Positions 43,417 through 52,840 of a stretch of DNA of 64,000 nucleotides are shown piece by piece. The position numbers were made by a program, and so were the translations under genes. Position 1 is the first letter of the stretch. Every line of letters begins with the position of its first letter. The DNA is from Chitinophaga sp. HK235 (GTDB lineage Bacteria; Bacteroidota; Bacteroidia; Chitinophagales; Chitinophagaceae), in contig NZ_CP073766.1 of NCBI RefSeq assembly GCF_018255755.1, positions 5,888,501 to 5,952,500 of the forward strand. Reading direction: 5' to 3'. The notes beneath the pieces were generated by a model. It made no database searches. It was not told the origin of the DNA and was given only the letters and a program-made list of their open reading frames with translations.

Positions 43417-44400
43417 ATGAAAGCAATTGTTTTGGAAAAACTGGATTCCGCTTCACCACTGGAAGTTACCGACATCGCAGTACCAGCTATTACAGATACA
43501 GAAGTATTGGTGAAGACAGTAGCGCTGTCTATTAATCCCGTGGATGTTAAGACTTTGGAAGACTATAAAGTGATCACTGATGAACAGACGATACGTGCCA
43601 GCGCAGCCGCTGTGTTTGACGGTGTGTCCCCTGTTATCCTGGGTTGGGACCTGGCCGGCATCGTGGAAGCAGTAGGGAGTAAAGTGACAAAATTCAAGGT
43701 AGGAGATGCCGTATTCGGGATGGTGAATTTTCCGGGCCAGGGTAAAGTCTATGCAGAATATGTGGCTGCTCCGGCATCCCATCTGGCACTGAAGCCTGAT
43801 AATATTAGTTTTGACGAAGCGGCTGCTGCTACGCTGGCGGCTGTTACCGCCTGGCAGAACCTCACCCGGCATTATACCGTAAAACAAGGCGACCGTATCC
43901 TGATCACCGCTCCTACTGGTGGCGTAGGTCATTATGCCATTCAGATGGCCAAACATCTGGGTGCTTATGTGATAGCCATCACACAGCCTGCCAGCAAGGC
44001 ATTGGCCTCCTCTTTCGGCGCCGACGAAGTGCTGGATTATGATACATTCGATCTGGACCATGCTGCCAGCCTGCAGCTCAACCTGTTGCTGGACTTAGGT
44101 GGTCGTTTGCCGGCTACCCGTTTTACCCGCCATCTGCTGCCCGGCGCCCCTGTGCTGTACGTCCCTTCAGTCATTCCTGACAAACAACAGCAGCATTACC
44201 ACGACCAGGGACTGAATGTATCCTTTACCATGGTACATTCTGAGGAAAGCGCTATCGACGAGATCGCGCAGCTGTTGAAAGACGGCAGTGTTACCTCGCA
44301 TATAGACAGTGTCTTCGACTTTACTGCTATGAGAGCCGCATTTGATACCATCCATCAGGGCACAACAAAAGGAAAAATCATCATCAGAATGCCCCGGTAA
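43417..44400 (+). CDS. MDR-family NAD(P)-dependent quinone/alcohol oxidoreductase
   Basis: A 327-residue enzyme of the medium-chain dehydrogenase family. The N-terminal GroES-like domain has ILGWDLAGIVEAVGSKVTKF and VGDAVFGMVNFPG. The nucleotide-binding motif is ITAPTGGVGHYAIQMAKHLG near residue 167. Cysteine zinc ligands of classical alcohol dehydrogenases are absent, pointing to the zinc-free quinone oxidoreductase branch. Divergent from an AraC regulator 113 bp away, the usual setting for an inducible detoxification gene. Confidence 0.9.
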   Translation: MKAIVLEKLDSASPLEVTDIAVPAITDTEVLVKTVALSINPVDVKTLEDYKVITDEQTIRASAAAVFDGVSPVILGWDLAGIVEAVGSKVTKFKVGDAVFGMVNFPGQGKVYAEYVAAPASHLALKPDNISFDEAAAATLAAVTAWQNLTRHYTVKQGDRILITAPTGGVGHYAIQMAKHLGAYVIAITQPASKALASSFGADEVLDYDTFDLDHAASLQLNLLLDLGGRLPATRFTRHLLPGAPVLYVPSVIPDKQQQHYHDQGLNVSFTMVHSEESAIDEIAQLLKDGSVTSHIDSVFDFTAMRAAFDTIHQGTTKGKIIIRMPR

Positions 44401-44412
44401 ACATCTTTTCCG

Positions 44413-44489
44413 AAAAAATCTTCTCTGAAAGTATTCGTTGAAACCTTTACTGGTAAAGGGTTTTAATTTTTCTTCCGAGAAGATTTTTT
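44413..44489 (+). terminator. Terminator after the MDR gene
   Basis: AAAAAATCTTCTC (44413-44425) and GAGAAGATTTTTT (44477-44489) are perfectly complementary, with a 51-nt interior that contains a smaller hairpin (ACCTTTACTGGTAAAGGGT). Followed by AATTTTTTTAG. Confidence 0.7.
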
Positions 44490-44505
44490 AATTTTTTTAG
44501 AAAAA

Positions 44506-44538
44506 TTTGCTTTTATGTCAAACAAATCCCTACCTTTG
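44506..44538 (+). promoter_or_regulatory. tRNA-Pro promoter
   Basis: TTTG (44506-44509), 21 bp, TACCTTTG (44531-44538), a full Bacteroidota -33/-7 match. Confidence 0.75.
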
Positions 44539-44610
44539 CACTCCACATTTGAAGAAAGGGTTGGCCGCAAGGGCGCCTGTTTGATCTGAAATGTGGACCG
44601 TTCAGGGATT

Positions 44611-44685
44611 CGGGGCGTAGCGTAGCCCGGTTATCGCGCCTGCTTTGGGAGCAGGAGGTCGCAAGTTCGAATCTTGCCGCCCCGA
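44611..44685 (+). tRNA. tRNA-Pro(TGG)
   Basis: Acceptor arms CGGGGCG and CGCCCCG pair perfectly with discriminator A. The anticodon arm CCTGC-TTTGGGA-GCAGG gives anticodon TGG. The T arm is GCAAG-TTCGAAT-CTTGC. CCA is not encoded. A possible boundary of the accessory region that follows. Confidence 0.95.
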
Positions 44686-44688
44686 CGG

Positions 44689-44727
44689 AAAAAAGGATAG
44701 TTCATTACTGATGAGCTATCCTTTTTT
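44689..44727 (+). terminator. tRNA-Pro terminator
   Basis: AAAAAAGGATAG and CTATCCTTTTTT form a perfect 12-bp stem followed by ATTTT. Confidence 0.85.
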
Positions 44728-44751
44728 ATTTTACAGTATTTCATCTTTCAG

Positions 44752-44782
44752 AAAAAAGAAGCGCTTCCAGTGAAGCGCTTCT
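44752..44782 (-). terminator. Terminator of the YjzC-like gene
   Basis: On the minus strand AGAAGCGCTTC-ACTG-GAAGCGCTTCT is a perfect 11-bp stem followed by TTTTTC. It lies 8 bp after the stop of the small minus-strand gene. Confidence 0.85.
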
Positions 44783-44789
44783 AAGAGGG

Positions 44790-44951
44790 TTAAGCTAACA
44801 GGATCAACATCCAGGTTACTGCTTTCCCATCGTAGGGAGGCATTGTGTTGCCTTTTGCAATGGGAGCAGTGGTACTTGGTGTACCAACTACTTTCCATAC
44901 CCCACTTTCCGGACATTTTTCGCCGGTCCTAGCTGTAGTACCTACTGCCAT
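44790..44951 (-). CDS. YjzC-like small protein
   Basis: A 53-residue ORF on the minus strand, below many gene callers' size limits. It starts MAVGTTARTGEKCPESGVW and continues with TAPIAKGNTMPPYDGKAVTW, the pattern of small YjzC-like proteins: G-E-K-C-P-x-S-G, then a beta strand, then K-G-x-x-x-P-P and G-K-A-V-x-W. A perfect intrinsic terminator directly follows its stop on the same strand, which strongly supports expression. The upstream CAATTTGTTG resembles a -7 element. Function unknown; one cysteine only, so not a zinc ribbon by itself. Confidence 0.7.
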   Translation of the reverse strand: MAVGTTARTGEKCPESGVWKVVGTPSTTAPIAKGNTMPPYDGKAVTWMLILLA

Positions 44952-45169
44952 ATGGATGGATTAATCAGACCTCAACAAATTGGAGAGTAGGTCTTGTCTC
45001 TCCTGAGCTCTTGGACAGCAGGAACTCATGCTGCTACGAATTATTTTTAGTTGGTTACCATCTCTGATCACAAAAACAAAGCTAGAGGTGCTATGTGAAG
45101 CCTATTTGCGCGCCGTTGGGTATTTGAAAAATATTGGCTATTTTCCTATACGTTAAAACATCGTTGCCC

Positions 45170-46174
45170 ATGCCTAAAAACAAAGACTTCACCCGCCGTA
45201 TTGAGCTTATTGACGCATGTCTCCGTAATAACCTGAGAAAGTGGACACTTAAGACGTTGCTGGAAACGATTAATGAAAAGCTGGAAGAAGGATGTGGAGC
45301 GGCAGTAAGCAAGCGCACCCTGCAGGGTGATATCCAATATATGGAACTGGAAAAAAATGCACCTATCGTCAGGCAACGGGAAAGCAATAAAGTTTATTTT
45401 TCTTACGACACCCCCGATTATTCCATTAAAAACCTGCCTATAAAAGAGGAAGAGGTTAATCTGCTCAATGATGCAATTAACATTTTGCGGCAGGTCAACG
45501 ACTTCAAGATATTGCCGGAAGTGGATGCTATTATCAACAAGTTGCAGAATACGGTGCAAGCCAATGTGACAGGTAACGCAGCCATTATCCAGTTTGAAAA
45601 GCATACGACGGCATTGGGTATGGAGTATATCGATGATATTTTTACTGCCATTAAGCAAAAGGTTTCTTTGCGAGTAACTTACCAATCGTACAAAGCCAAA
45701 GAGCCAACAGAATATGTATTTCACCCTTACCTGCTAAAAGAATGGCGTAACCGATGGTTTGTACTTGGCCGGCAAAACGAAAATGGATATCTTACTATTT
45801 GTGCGCTGGACAGAATTAAAAAAATTAAAAATAGTGCGTCCCCGTATATCCTCAATGACTTGTTTGATCCTGATACATATTTTAATAATCTTATAGGGGT
45901 TACCATGCCCGCGAACGCGAACATAGAAATGGTTGAAATAAAAGTCGCCCCTGGTCAGGTTCCTTACATTAAAAGTAAGCCTATTCATCACACGCAGGAG
46001 ATTGTAAAGGAAGATGGATACGGCTATTTACTGATAACGCTGAAAGTAGTGGATAACTATGAATTACGTTCGGTATTACTGGGGTTTGGAGCGGATATCG
46101 AAGTGGTAAAACCTCTCTCGTTAAGAGAAGGCATACAGGAGTTGTTTAATAAAGGGATTGAATTATATATGTAA
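45170..46174 (+). CDS. WYL-domain transcriptional regulator
   Basis: A 334-residue protein starting MPKNKDFTRRIELIDACLRN (ATG at 45170). N-terminal winged helix (about 10-70, including WTLKTLLETINEKLEEG and SKRTLQGDIQYM), then a WYL domain (about 150-215: LRVTYQSYKAKEPTEYVFHP, RWFVLGRQNENGYLTICAL) and the WYL C-terminal extension. WYL regulators bind nucleic acids or nucleotides and are often found repressing phage-defence operons. It stands 243 bp upstream of a type I restriction-modification operon on the same strand and is a likely controller of it. Confidence 0.88.
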   Translation: MPKNKDFTRRIELIDACLRNNLRKWTLKTLLETINEKLEEGCGAAVSKRTLQGDIQYMELEKNAPIVRQRESNKVYFSYDTPDYSIKNLPIKEEEVNLLNDAINILRQVNDFKILPEVDAIINKLQNTVQANVTGNAAIIQFEKHTTALGMEYIDDIFTAIKQKVSLRVTYQSYKAKEPTEYVFHPYLLKEWRNRWFVLGRQNENGYLTICALDRIKKIKNSASPYILNDLFDPDTYFNNLIGVTMPANANIEMVEIKVAPGQVPYIKSKPIHHTQEIVKEDGYGYLLITLKVVDNYELRSVLLGFGADIEVVKPLSLREGIQELFNKGIELYM

Positions 46175-46417
46175 TATATTTTACAGCATTGCTTGTGTCA
46201 AAAGTGAAGAAATGGGCAGGGATTTTAAAAGGTAACAGCTGCCAGGCTGATTTTAGGCATCCAATTCCACCGTAAAAGGAGTCTTCGCTGTGTAAATACA
46301 CTTCATCTATCCGAATGACATTTGCAGTATCAATGGTTACCGGATCGCTTAAAATTCAGTACTGGAGAATGTTCGAACAAACCTGCATAAAAATTTCCTT
46401 ACTTCAAGTATCTTGCG

Positions 46418-48010
46418 ATGAAAACTAATAATATGCTTAACGCAACGCTGCGTGGTCAAATCGATAAAATTTGGGAAACCTTCTGGACGGGAGGCGTTAC
46501 CAATCCACTTACTGTTATTGAACAAATTACTTACCTGCTTTTTATGAAGCAGCTGGATGTAATACAGCAACAGAAAGAGAAAAAGGCTCAGTTGGGCCGT
46601 ACAAAGGAAATAAAAGACCCCATTTATACTCCCGAGCAGAATGAGCTGCGCTGGAGTAGCTTTCAAACCCTGGGGAGTCCGGAAGAGCTTTTAAAGATAT
46701 TTATCAGGCCTGATGGAGCTTTTGAATTTATCAAGCAACTGGGAGATAACAAGGACAGCGCTTTCACTAAATATCTCAAAGATGCTACGTTTAAGATATC
46801 CAATGCTCGTGTACTGGGCACTGTGATTGACTTGATCAGTAAGATAGATATGACTGATCGGGATACCAAAGGAGATGTATATGAGTATCTGTTGAGTAAA
46901 ATAGCGCAAGCCGGTGTCAACGGTCAATTCCGCACGCCACGCCATATTATCAAAATGATGGTGGCATTAATGGCACCTAAAATAACGGATATTATCTGTG
47001 ATCCGAGTGCCGGTAGCTGTGGCTTTCTGGTCGTAGCTGCAGAATATATACGTGAAAAATACAAACAGGCGCTGGCAAAGGAGGAAAATCATGACCATTT
47101 CCAGAATGGGATGTTTATGGGAATGGAGTTCGATGATACGATGTTGCGCATTGGTGCTATGAATATGATGCTGCATGGGATAGAAAACGTTAACCTGAAG
47201 CCAGTCGATGCCCTAAGTGAGGCTAATAAGGATTTTGTAGCGACATCTACCTTGATCCTGGCTAATCCTCCATTTAAGGGAAGTCTCGATGAAGATGCTG
47301 TAGATAGTAGTATACATCAAATAGTAAAAGGAAAGAAAACTGAGCTATTATTCCTGGCCCTAATGCTACGGGGATTAGTTGTAGGCGGCCGTGCGGCGGT
47401 GATTGTGCCGGATGGAGTGTTGTTTGGCAGTAGTAATGCACATAAACAAATACGTAAAGAGATATTGGAGAATAATCAGTTAAATGCTGTGATATCCATG
47501 CCCAGTGGTGTATTTAAACCCTATGCTGGTGTAAGTACAGCCGTTCTTATCTTCACCAAAACAGGAAAAGGTGGTACCAGGGATGTATGGTTCTACGATA
47601 TGGAAGCTGATGGATATTCTCTGGATGATAAACGTACCTCTCTGGCACCTGAGTTTGCCAGCTTCGCTGATTTGGAGAAACTGATAGATCAATATCAACA
47701 GGAGCCTGTTTTACAGACGGATATTCCAGATATCGTTCATCGTTACCATAACCTGGAAAAAGAAAGGGAACGTGCCCGTACAGAAAAGAGCTTCATGGTG
47801 CCGCTATCAGAAATAGTGGCTAATGGTTATGATCTTAGTATAAATCGTTATAAGGAGGTTGTGCATGAGGAAATTAAATACGACATGCCACAGGAGATAA
47901 TTGGGGGGGTATTTGACAAGTCAGGCAATTTACAAAAACCTGGCATAAGACAATTGGATAAAGAACGTATGGATCGATTACAGAAATTGGAGCAACTATT
48001 GATGAAGTAA
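46418..48010 (+). CDS. hsdM: Type I restriction-modification DNA methyltransferase (HsdM)
   Basis: A 530-residue N6-adenine methyltransferase. The N-terminal helical domain (GQIDKIWETFWTGGV, LLFMKQLDV) precedes the SAM-binding motif DPSAGSCGFLVVAAEYI near residue 194 and the catalytic NPPF near 283. The C-terminus binds HsdS. It starts the hsdM-hsdS transcript; the hsdS start lies 2 bp after its stop. It methylates the recognition sequence and forms the restriction complex with HsdS and HsdR. Confidence 0.97.
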   Translation: MKTNNMLNATLRGQIDKIWETFWTGGVTNPLTVIEQITYLLFMKQLDVIQQQKEKKAQLGRTKEIKDPIYTPEQNELRWSSFQTLGSPEELLKIFIRPDGAFEFIKQLGDNKDSAFTKYLKDATFKISNARVLGTVIDLISKIDMTDRDTKGDVYEYLLSKIAQAGVNGQFRTPRHIIKMMVALMAPKITDIICDPSAGSCGFLVVAAEYIREKYKQALAKEENHDHFQNGMFMGMEFDDTMLRIGAMNMMLHGIENVNLKPVDALSEANKDFVATSTLILANPPFKGSLDEDAVDSSIHQIVKGKKTELLFLALMLRGLVVGGRAAVIVPDGVLFGSSNAHKQIRKEILENNQLNAVISMPSGVFKPYAGVSTAVLIFTKTGKGGTRDVWFYDMEADGYSLDDKRTSLAPEFASFADLEKLIDQYQQEPVLQTDIPDIVHRYHNLEKERERARTEKSFMVPLSEIVANGYDLSINRYKEVVHEEIKYDMPQEIIGGVFDKSGNLQKPGIRQLDKERMDRLQKLEQLLMK

Positions 48011-48012
48011 CT

Positions 48013-49131
48013 ATGAGATGGAAGACAGAAATCCTTGAAAATATAACGGTGATTAGCAAAGGGAAGAAACATTTGGAAACAAATGATAGCGATGCTAAGA
48101 GATATATACAGATAGAGGACCTTGGAGACAAATTTATTCCCAAGTATACTCTTGAAAAAGGAGTAGGTGTTGAGGAAAACGATGTCGTAATAGCCTGGGA
48201 TGGGGCGAATGCTGGTAAGGTTGGAGTTGGAATGATTGGTGTTATCGGAAGTACATTGGCACGAATAAGACCAGTTACCGATAAGATCATTGGAAAGTAT
48301 CTATTTAGGTTTTTACAACTAAAAGAAGCAGAAATTAGATCTAAAAGGACAGGAGCTACGATCCCACATGTTAATGGCGTGGAATTGCGTAAAATGAGTT
48401 TTGCTTTCCCGGATCTTGCTACTCAACAGCGTATAGTCGCTATATTAGACGAAGCTGATGGTTTGCGTAGAGCTGATAAGCAATTATTGGTAATGCACAA
48501 TGAGTTGATGCAATCCATCTTCATTGAAATGTTTGGCGATCCAATAAAAAATGAGAAAGGTTGGCATTGGGAAAAATTTGCAAATGTTGGGAACTTGGAT
48601 AGAGGAATATCCAAACACAGACCTAGAAATGCACCAGAATTGCTTGGAGGTATATATCCACTAATTCAAACTGGTGATGTTGCTAATAGTGAGGGATATA
48701 TAAGAACTTATAAATCAACCTATTCAGAGTTGGGGTTAAAACAAAGCAAACTATGGTATCCTGGAACTTTATGTATTACTATCGCTGCTAATATTGCAAA
48801 AACAGGGATACTAACCTTCAATGCCTGTTTCCCCGATAGTGTGGTTGGATTCACTCCAAATAAGAAAACAAATGTTATATATATACAGTTTTGGCTTTCT
48901 CATTTACAAGAGATGTTAGAAGCCACCGCTCCTGAATCAGCACAAAAAAATATTAATCTGGAAATTTTAAGAAATTTAAAACTTCCTTTACCTCCAATTG
49001 AGTTACAAGATAAATTTGCAAAATTAATAGAAGAAGTCGAACATCAAAAGGTATTGGTCATTCAACAACAGCAACAAAGTGAAGCTCTTTTTCAAAGCTT
49101 GTTACAAAAGGCTTTTAAAGGAGAATTGTGA
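48013..49131 (+). CDS. hsdS: Type I restriction specificity subunit (HsdS)
   Basis: A 372-residue subunit that selects the DNA target. Two target-recognition domains are visible: 1-140 and 180-320, each followed by a long helix (FPDLATQQRIVAILDEADGL; LPPIELQDKFAKLIEEVEHQK) that spaces the two half-sites. The first domain starts directly at the N-terminus. Two recognition domains predict a bipartite target. Base composition is more AT-rich than the neighbours, as usual for hsdS. Confidence 0.93.
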   Translation: MRWKTEILENITVISKGKKHLETNDSDAKRYIQIEDLGDKFIPKYTLEKGVGVEENDVVIAWDGANAGKVGVGMIGVIGSTLARIRPVTDKIIGKYLFRFLQLKEAEIRSKRTGATIPHVNGVELRKMSFAFPDLATQQRIVAILDEADGLRRADKQLLVMHNELMQSIFIEMFGDPIKNEKGWHWEKFANVGNLDRGISKHRPRNAPELLGGIYPLIQTGDVANSEGYIRTYKSTYSELGLKQSKLWYPGTLCITIAANIAKTGILTFNACFPDSVVGFTPNKKTNVIYIQFWLSHLQEMLEATAPESAQKNINLEILRNLKLPLPPIELQDKFAKLIEEVEHQKVLVIQQQQQSEALFQSLLQKAFKGEL

Positions 49132-49138
49132 TAATTTT

Positions 49139-49173
49139 GAATGCGTCCTGCTTGAATGTAAGACGCATTCTTT
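49139..49173 (+). terminator. Hairpin between hsdS and hsdR
   Basis: GAATGCGTC (49139-49147) pairs perfectly with GACGCATTC (49162-49170), followed by TTTAAAT, eight bases after the hsdS stop. It suggests that hsdMS and hsdR are separate transcripts or that read-through is limited. Confidence 0.6.
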
Positions 49174-49336
49174 AAATATGAAAACTGATTATTGTTTTTC
49201 CCCGAAAATTTGAGACATCAGATTGGTCATAGATAGAAATGCCCCATGCACCGTTTGGCATCAGAACAGCATTAGATAGTGAACTCATAGGCAGTGACTT
49301 GATTATATGAACAGAATTCCGTATATTTAACTTATC

Positions 49337-52300
49337 ATGTCGAACTTTACCTTTCTCAATCCTCAGTGGCCGGATATACACGAAACGGCCCAGGAGGCAG
49401 AGGCGCAGGTCCGTCATTTTCCACGTAGTAGCGCCTTAATGTGTCGTACTGTGCTTGAGCAGATGGTCAAGTGGATGTATGATAATGATGGTGATTTGCA
49501 GCCCCCAGACGTACCGACGCTGGACAGTATGATTAATTCCCCGGACTTCAGGGCGATTGTACATATACAAAGTCTGATAACCGAAATTACCTATGTTCGT
49601 AAACTTGGTAACCTTGTAGCCCATAAGGAGAAGCGGGTATCTGCAACAGACGCACTTGCCAACCTGAAGTATCTATATCGTTTTGTAAGCTGGTTTGCCC
49701 GTTACTATGGCCAGGGCCATGTGGAGATACCGCCATTTGAGGAAACGCGTATTCCCTCGTTGCCTGTAGCTGACAAGGCAAAGGAAGACCTGCAGTTGAT
49801 AGTAAAGGATTTGCAGCAAAAGGACAAGCCGTTGCTGCGCTTTATCGATGAAAGCCTGTTGTCAACTGAACAGCAGAATGTTATCAAGGAAAGATTAGCT
49901 GCCACTAAGGCTACTAAAGATAGCCGCACGGAAGGAATTTCCTCGCCTCCGCTTATTTCTGAGAAAGAAACCCGTCTGCGATTTATTGATTTGTTGCTAG
50001 AGGAAGCGGGTTGGGACGTTAATGCCGTTAATGTAAGGGAATATTCATTGAAGGGTATGCCTGGAGGCGCTGGTCGGGCAGATTATGTGCTATGGGGGGA
50101 TGATGGATTGCCTCTGGCAGTAGTGGAGGCTAAACGTACGATGGAAAGCCCGAAAGTAGGGCAGCACCAGGCTAAATTGTATGCTGATTGCCTGGAACAG
50201 GTGACTGGGCAACGTCCGATAATTTTTTATACTAATGGCTTCGAAGTATGGTTATGGGATGATAAGTTGTACCCTCCGCGTTTGGTAAGTGGCTTTTATA
50301 CAAAAGATGAGCTACAGCTGAATGTTTCCCGTCGTAATAGCCGGAAGGTGTTGCTCCTGCAACCGATAAATAAAAGTATTGTTGATCGCTATTATCAGGA
50401 GGAGGCTATTAAACGGGTAACAGACCGCCTGGAAGAAAAAAAGTATCGTGGTGCTTTGCTGGTAATGGCTACTGGAACTGGTAAAACACGTGTAGCTGCT
50501 GCGCTGGTTGACTTATTGACCAAGGCTAACTGGGTAAAACGCGTGTTGTTCCTTGCCGATAGGAATGCACTGGTTACACAGGCTAAAAGGAACTTTAACA
50601 ATTATCTACCCAACCTTACGGCGATTGATTTGACTAAAGAGGAAGACGATGGTACTGCCCGTATTGTATTCAGTACCTATCCTACCATTATGAATCGAAT
50701 CGATAACATGTGGTATGGTGATAAACGTTATTATGGCTGTGGACATTTTGACCTCATTATTGTAGATGAAGCACACCGGAGTGTGTATAACAAGTACAAA
50801 AGTATTTTCCAATATTTTGATGCTTTACGCATAGGACTGACTGCTACGCCGAAAATAGCTGGTATAGACATCAATACTTATGAGTTGTTTGATCATGAAG
50901 ACCATCTCCCCGCTTTCAACTATGATTTGGATAAGGCAGTGGGCGATAAGTATCTCGTTCCTCCCAAAGCAATGAGTGTACCCCTGCGCTTTCCAAGGGA
51001 GGGTGTTAAGTACGACGATCTTTCGCCGGAAGAAAAGGTAGATTACGAAGAGAGGTTTGGAGACCCCACATTTGGAGTGCCCGATGAAATTGCTAATGAT
51101 GCACTGAACAACTGGCTTTTTAATACAGATACGATAGATAGGGTGTTACAGCACTTAATGGAGAATGGTCTGAAGGTAGAAGGGGGAGATAAACTGGGCA
51201 AGACAATTATTTTTGCTCGTAATAACCGGCATGCTGAATTTATAGAAGAGCGTTTCAATAAATTGTATCCATTCTTACGTGGTGAGTTTTTGCGTGTAGT
51301 AACTTATAAAGTACAACAGGTTGATGATCTGATCGACAAATTCAAAGGAGTTACTCCGATGCCACAGATTGCGGTCAGCGTAGATATGCTGGACACAGGT
51401 ATAGATATTCCCGAGGTAGTGAATCTTGTTTTCTTTAAGCCGGTATATAGTAGTAGTAAATATTGGCAGATGATTGGGCGTGGTACACGACTCTGTAAGG
51501 ACATATTCGGTCCGGGCCTGGAAAAGCAGTTTTTCTACATATTTGATTATTGTGAGAATTTTGAATTTTTTCAACTTAATGTTGATGGTATAGAACCAAT
51601 ACTTAACCAACCACTCAGTCAACGTATTTATGAACGGCAGCTCGATATAGCACTGCTCCTGGAGTCTCTTCAAAATGACGAACTTAGAAAACATAGGCAT
51701 GAACTGGTAAATGATCTGCATAATAAAATTAACTCGTTGGATGGTGATGGTTTTCAGATACGTTTGCATCGTAAACAGTATGAAGAGTACAGGAATCGCG
51801 ACAAATGGGATCCCTTGACTAAGGATAAGGTGGGAGAAGTAAAAGAACATCTTTCTGCTTTGGTTCTTGATATTACAGGGGAAGAAAAGGCAAAACGCTT
51901 TGATCTTCTTATGTATAATATTCAGTTAAACAAACTGCAGAATGCGAAGAGACTACAATTCTATATAGACAAGGCAGTCGCTATAGCGGAGAGTCTATAT
52001 AGAAAGGATGCGATTGATATGGTGAGAGAAAAATTGCCTGTCATAAAACCGGCAATGAAATATGAGTTTTGGGATACTGCAGATATAGTTACTGTTGAAA
52101 AGATAAGAAAAGAATTAAGGGATCTGGTGTTTTGCCTAGATAAAGAACAACAACAGGTTTTTTATACTTCTTACCAGGACACTATGACGGGAGAAATGGA
52201 AGAAGTTGACATTATGAATACCTCTTCTGCGCAGATGGACGGTTATAAACGCCGCGTTGAAAGGTTTATCCGGGAGAATGAAAGCCATATTGCCATACAT

Positions 52301-52711
52301 AAACTAAAAAACAACTTTCCTATTACCAACGACGATATCGCGGCACTGGAACGAATTATGTTTGAGGGTGGAAACCTTGGAACCAAAGCGGAGTTTGAAA
52401 AGGAATATAACCATCAACCATTAGGGGTGTTCATTCGTAGCATTGTTGGCTTGGATCGGGAAGCGGTAAATAAGGTATTTAACTCTTTTATTCAGTCTGT
52501 AAATCTAAATGCCAATCAAATTCGATTTATAGACAATATTATTGATTATTTGTCGGAAAATGGCCGTATAGAACCGGAAAAATTGGTCGAGCCTCCATTT
52601 ACAGAGATTAATGATATGGGAGTTTTTGGTATTTTTGATAAGGTACGGGTAAATGAGCTCATTCAGATAATTAATGAACTTAACGAAGGTGCGGAGGATA
52701 GATTAAATTGA
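49337..52711 (+). CDS. hsdR: Type I restriction endonuclease subunit (HsdR)
   Basis: A 1124-residue motor-nuclease. An N-terminal DUF4145-like domain (1-130: RHFPRSSALMCRTVLEQMVK, HKEKRVSATDALANLKYLY) precedes the nuclease domain with the PD-(D/E)xK motif in YVLWGDDGLPLAVVEAKR near residue 262. The translocase follows with Walker A MATGTGKTRVAAALV near 377, DEAH near 476 and helicase motif VI IGRGTRLCKD near 715. It translocates DNA and cleaves unmethylated targets with HsdM/HsdS. A 205-bp gap with a hairpin separates it from hsdS. Confidence 0.95.
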   Translation: MSNFTFLNPQWPDIHETAQEAEAQVRHFPRSSALMCRTVLEQMVKWMYDNDGDLQPPDVPTLDSMINSPDFRAIVHIQSLITEITYVRKLGNLVAHKEKRVSATDALANLKYLYRFVSWFARYYGQGHVEIPPFEETRIPSLPVADKAKEDLQLIVKDLQQKDKPLLRFIDESLLSTEQQNVIKERLAATKATKDSRTEGISSPPLISEKETRLRFIDLLLEEAGWDVNAVNVREYSLKGMPGGAGRADYVLWGDDGLPLAVVEAKRTMESPKVGQHQAKLYADCLEQVTGQRPIIFYTNGFEVWLWDDKLYPPRLVSGFYTKDELQLNVSRRNSRKVLLLQPINKSIVDRYYQEEAIKRVTDRLEEKKYRGALLVMATGTGKTRVAAALVDLLTKANWVKRVLFLADRNALVTQAKRNFNNYLPNLTAIDLTKEEDDGTARIVFSTYPTIMNRIDNMWYGDKRYYGCGHFDLIIVDEAHRSVYNKYKSIFQYFDALRIGLTATPKIAGIDINTYELFDHEDHLPAFNYDLDKAVGDKYLVPPKAMSVPLRFPREGVKYDDLSPEEKVDYEERFGDPTFGVPDEIANDALNNWLFNTDTIDRVLQHLMENGLKVEGGDKLGKTIIFARNNRHAEFIEERFNKLYPFLRGEFLRVVTYKVQQVDDLIDKFKGVTPMPQIAVSVDMLDTGIDIPEVVNLVFFKPVYSSSKYWQMIGRGTRLCKDIFGPGLEKQFFYIFDYCENFEFFQLNVDGIEPILNQPLSQRIYERQLDIALLLESLQNDELRKHRHELVNDLHNKINSLDGDGFQIRLHRKQYEEYRNRDKWDPLTKDKVGEVKEHLSALVLDITGEEKAKRFDLLMYNIQLNKLQNAKRLQFYIDKAVAIAESLYRKDAIDMVREKLPVIKPAMKYEFWDTADIVTVEKIRKELRDLVFCLDKEQQQVFYTSYQDTMTGEMEEVDIMNTSSAQMDGYKRRVERFIRENESHIAIHKLKNNFPITNDDIAALERIMFEGGNLGTKAEFEKEYNHQPLGVFIRSIVGLDREAVNKVFNSFIQSVNLNANQIRFIDNIIDYLSENGRIEPEKLVEPPFTEINDMGVFGIFDKVRVNELIQIINELNEGAEDRLN

Positions 52712-52840
52712 GTAACACTATCTCGAAAACTGTATAAATTAAAAAATCGGGGTTTTATGGACTGCCCCCAAAAACTTAGACAGCCGCTTAATTAACTTTA
52801 AGCGGCTTTGAAGTGCTCCCCAATTTAGTAGCGCCCAGAA

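Noticed and set aside
44731..44916. 61-codon minus-strand ORF beginning MSGKWGMESSW
   Set aside because: Overlaps the better-supported YjzC-like gene in another frame and runs through its terminator.
49172..49417. 81-codon minus-strand ORF between hsdS and hsdR
   Set aside because: Half lies antisense to the hsdR start; the other half (MPNGAWGISIYDQSDVSN) looks vaguely protein-like but has no support.
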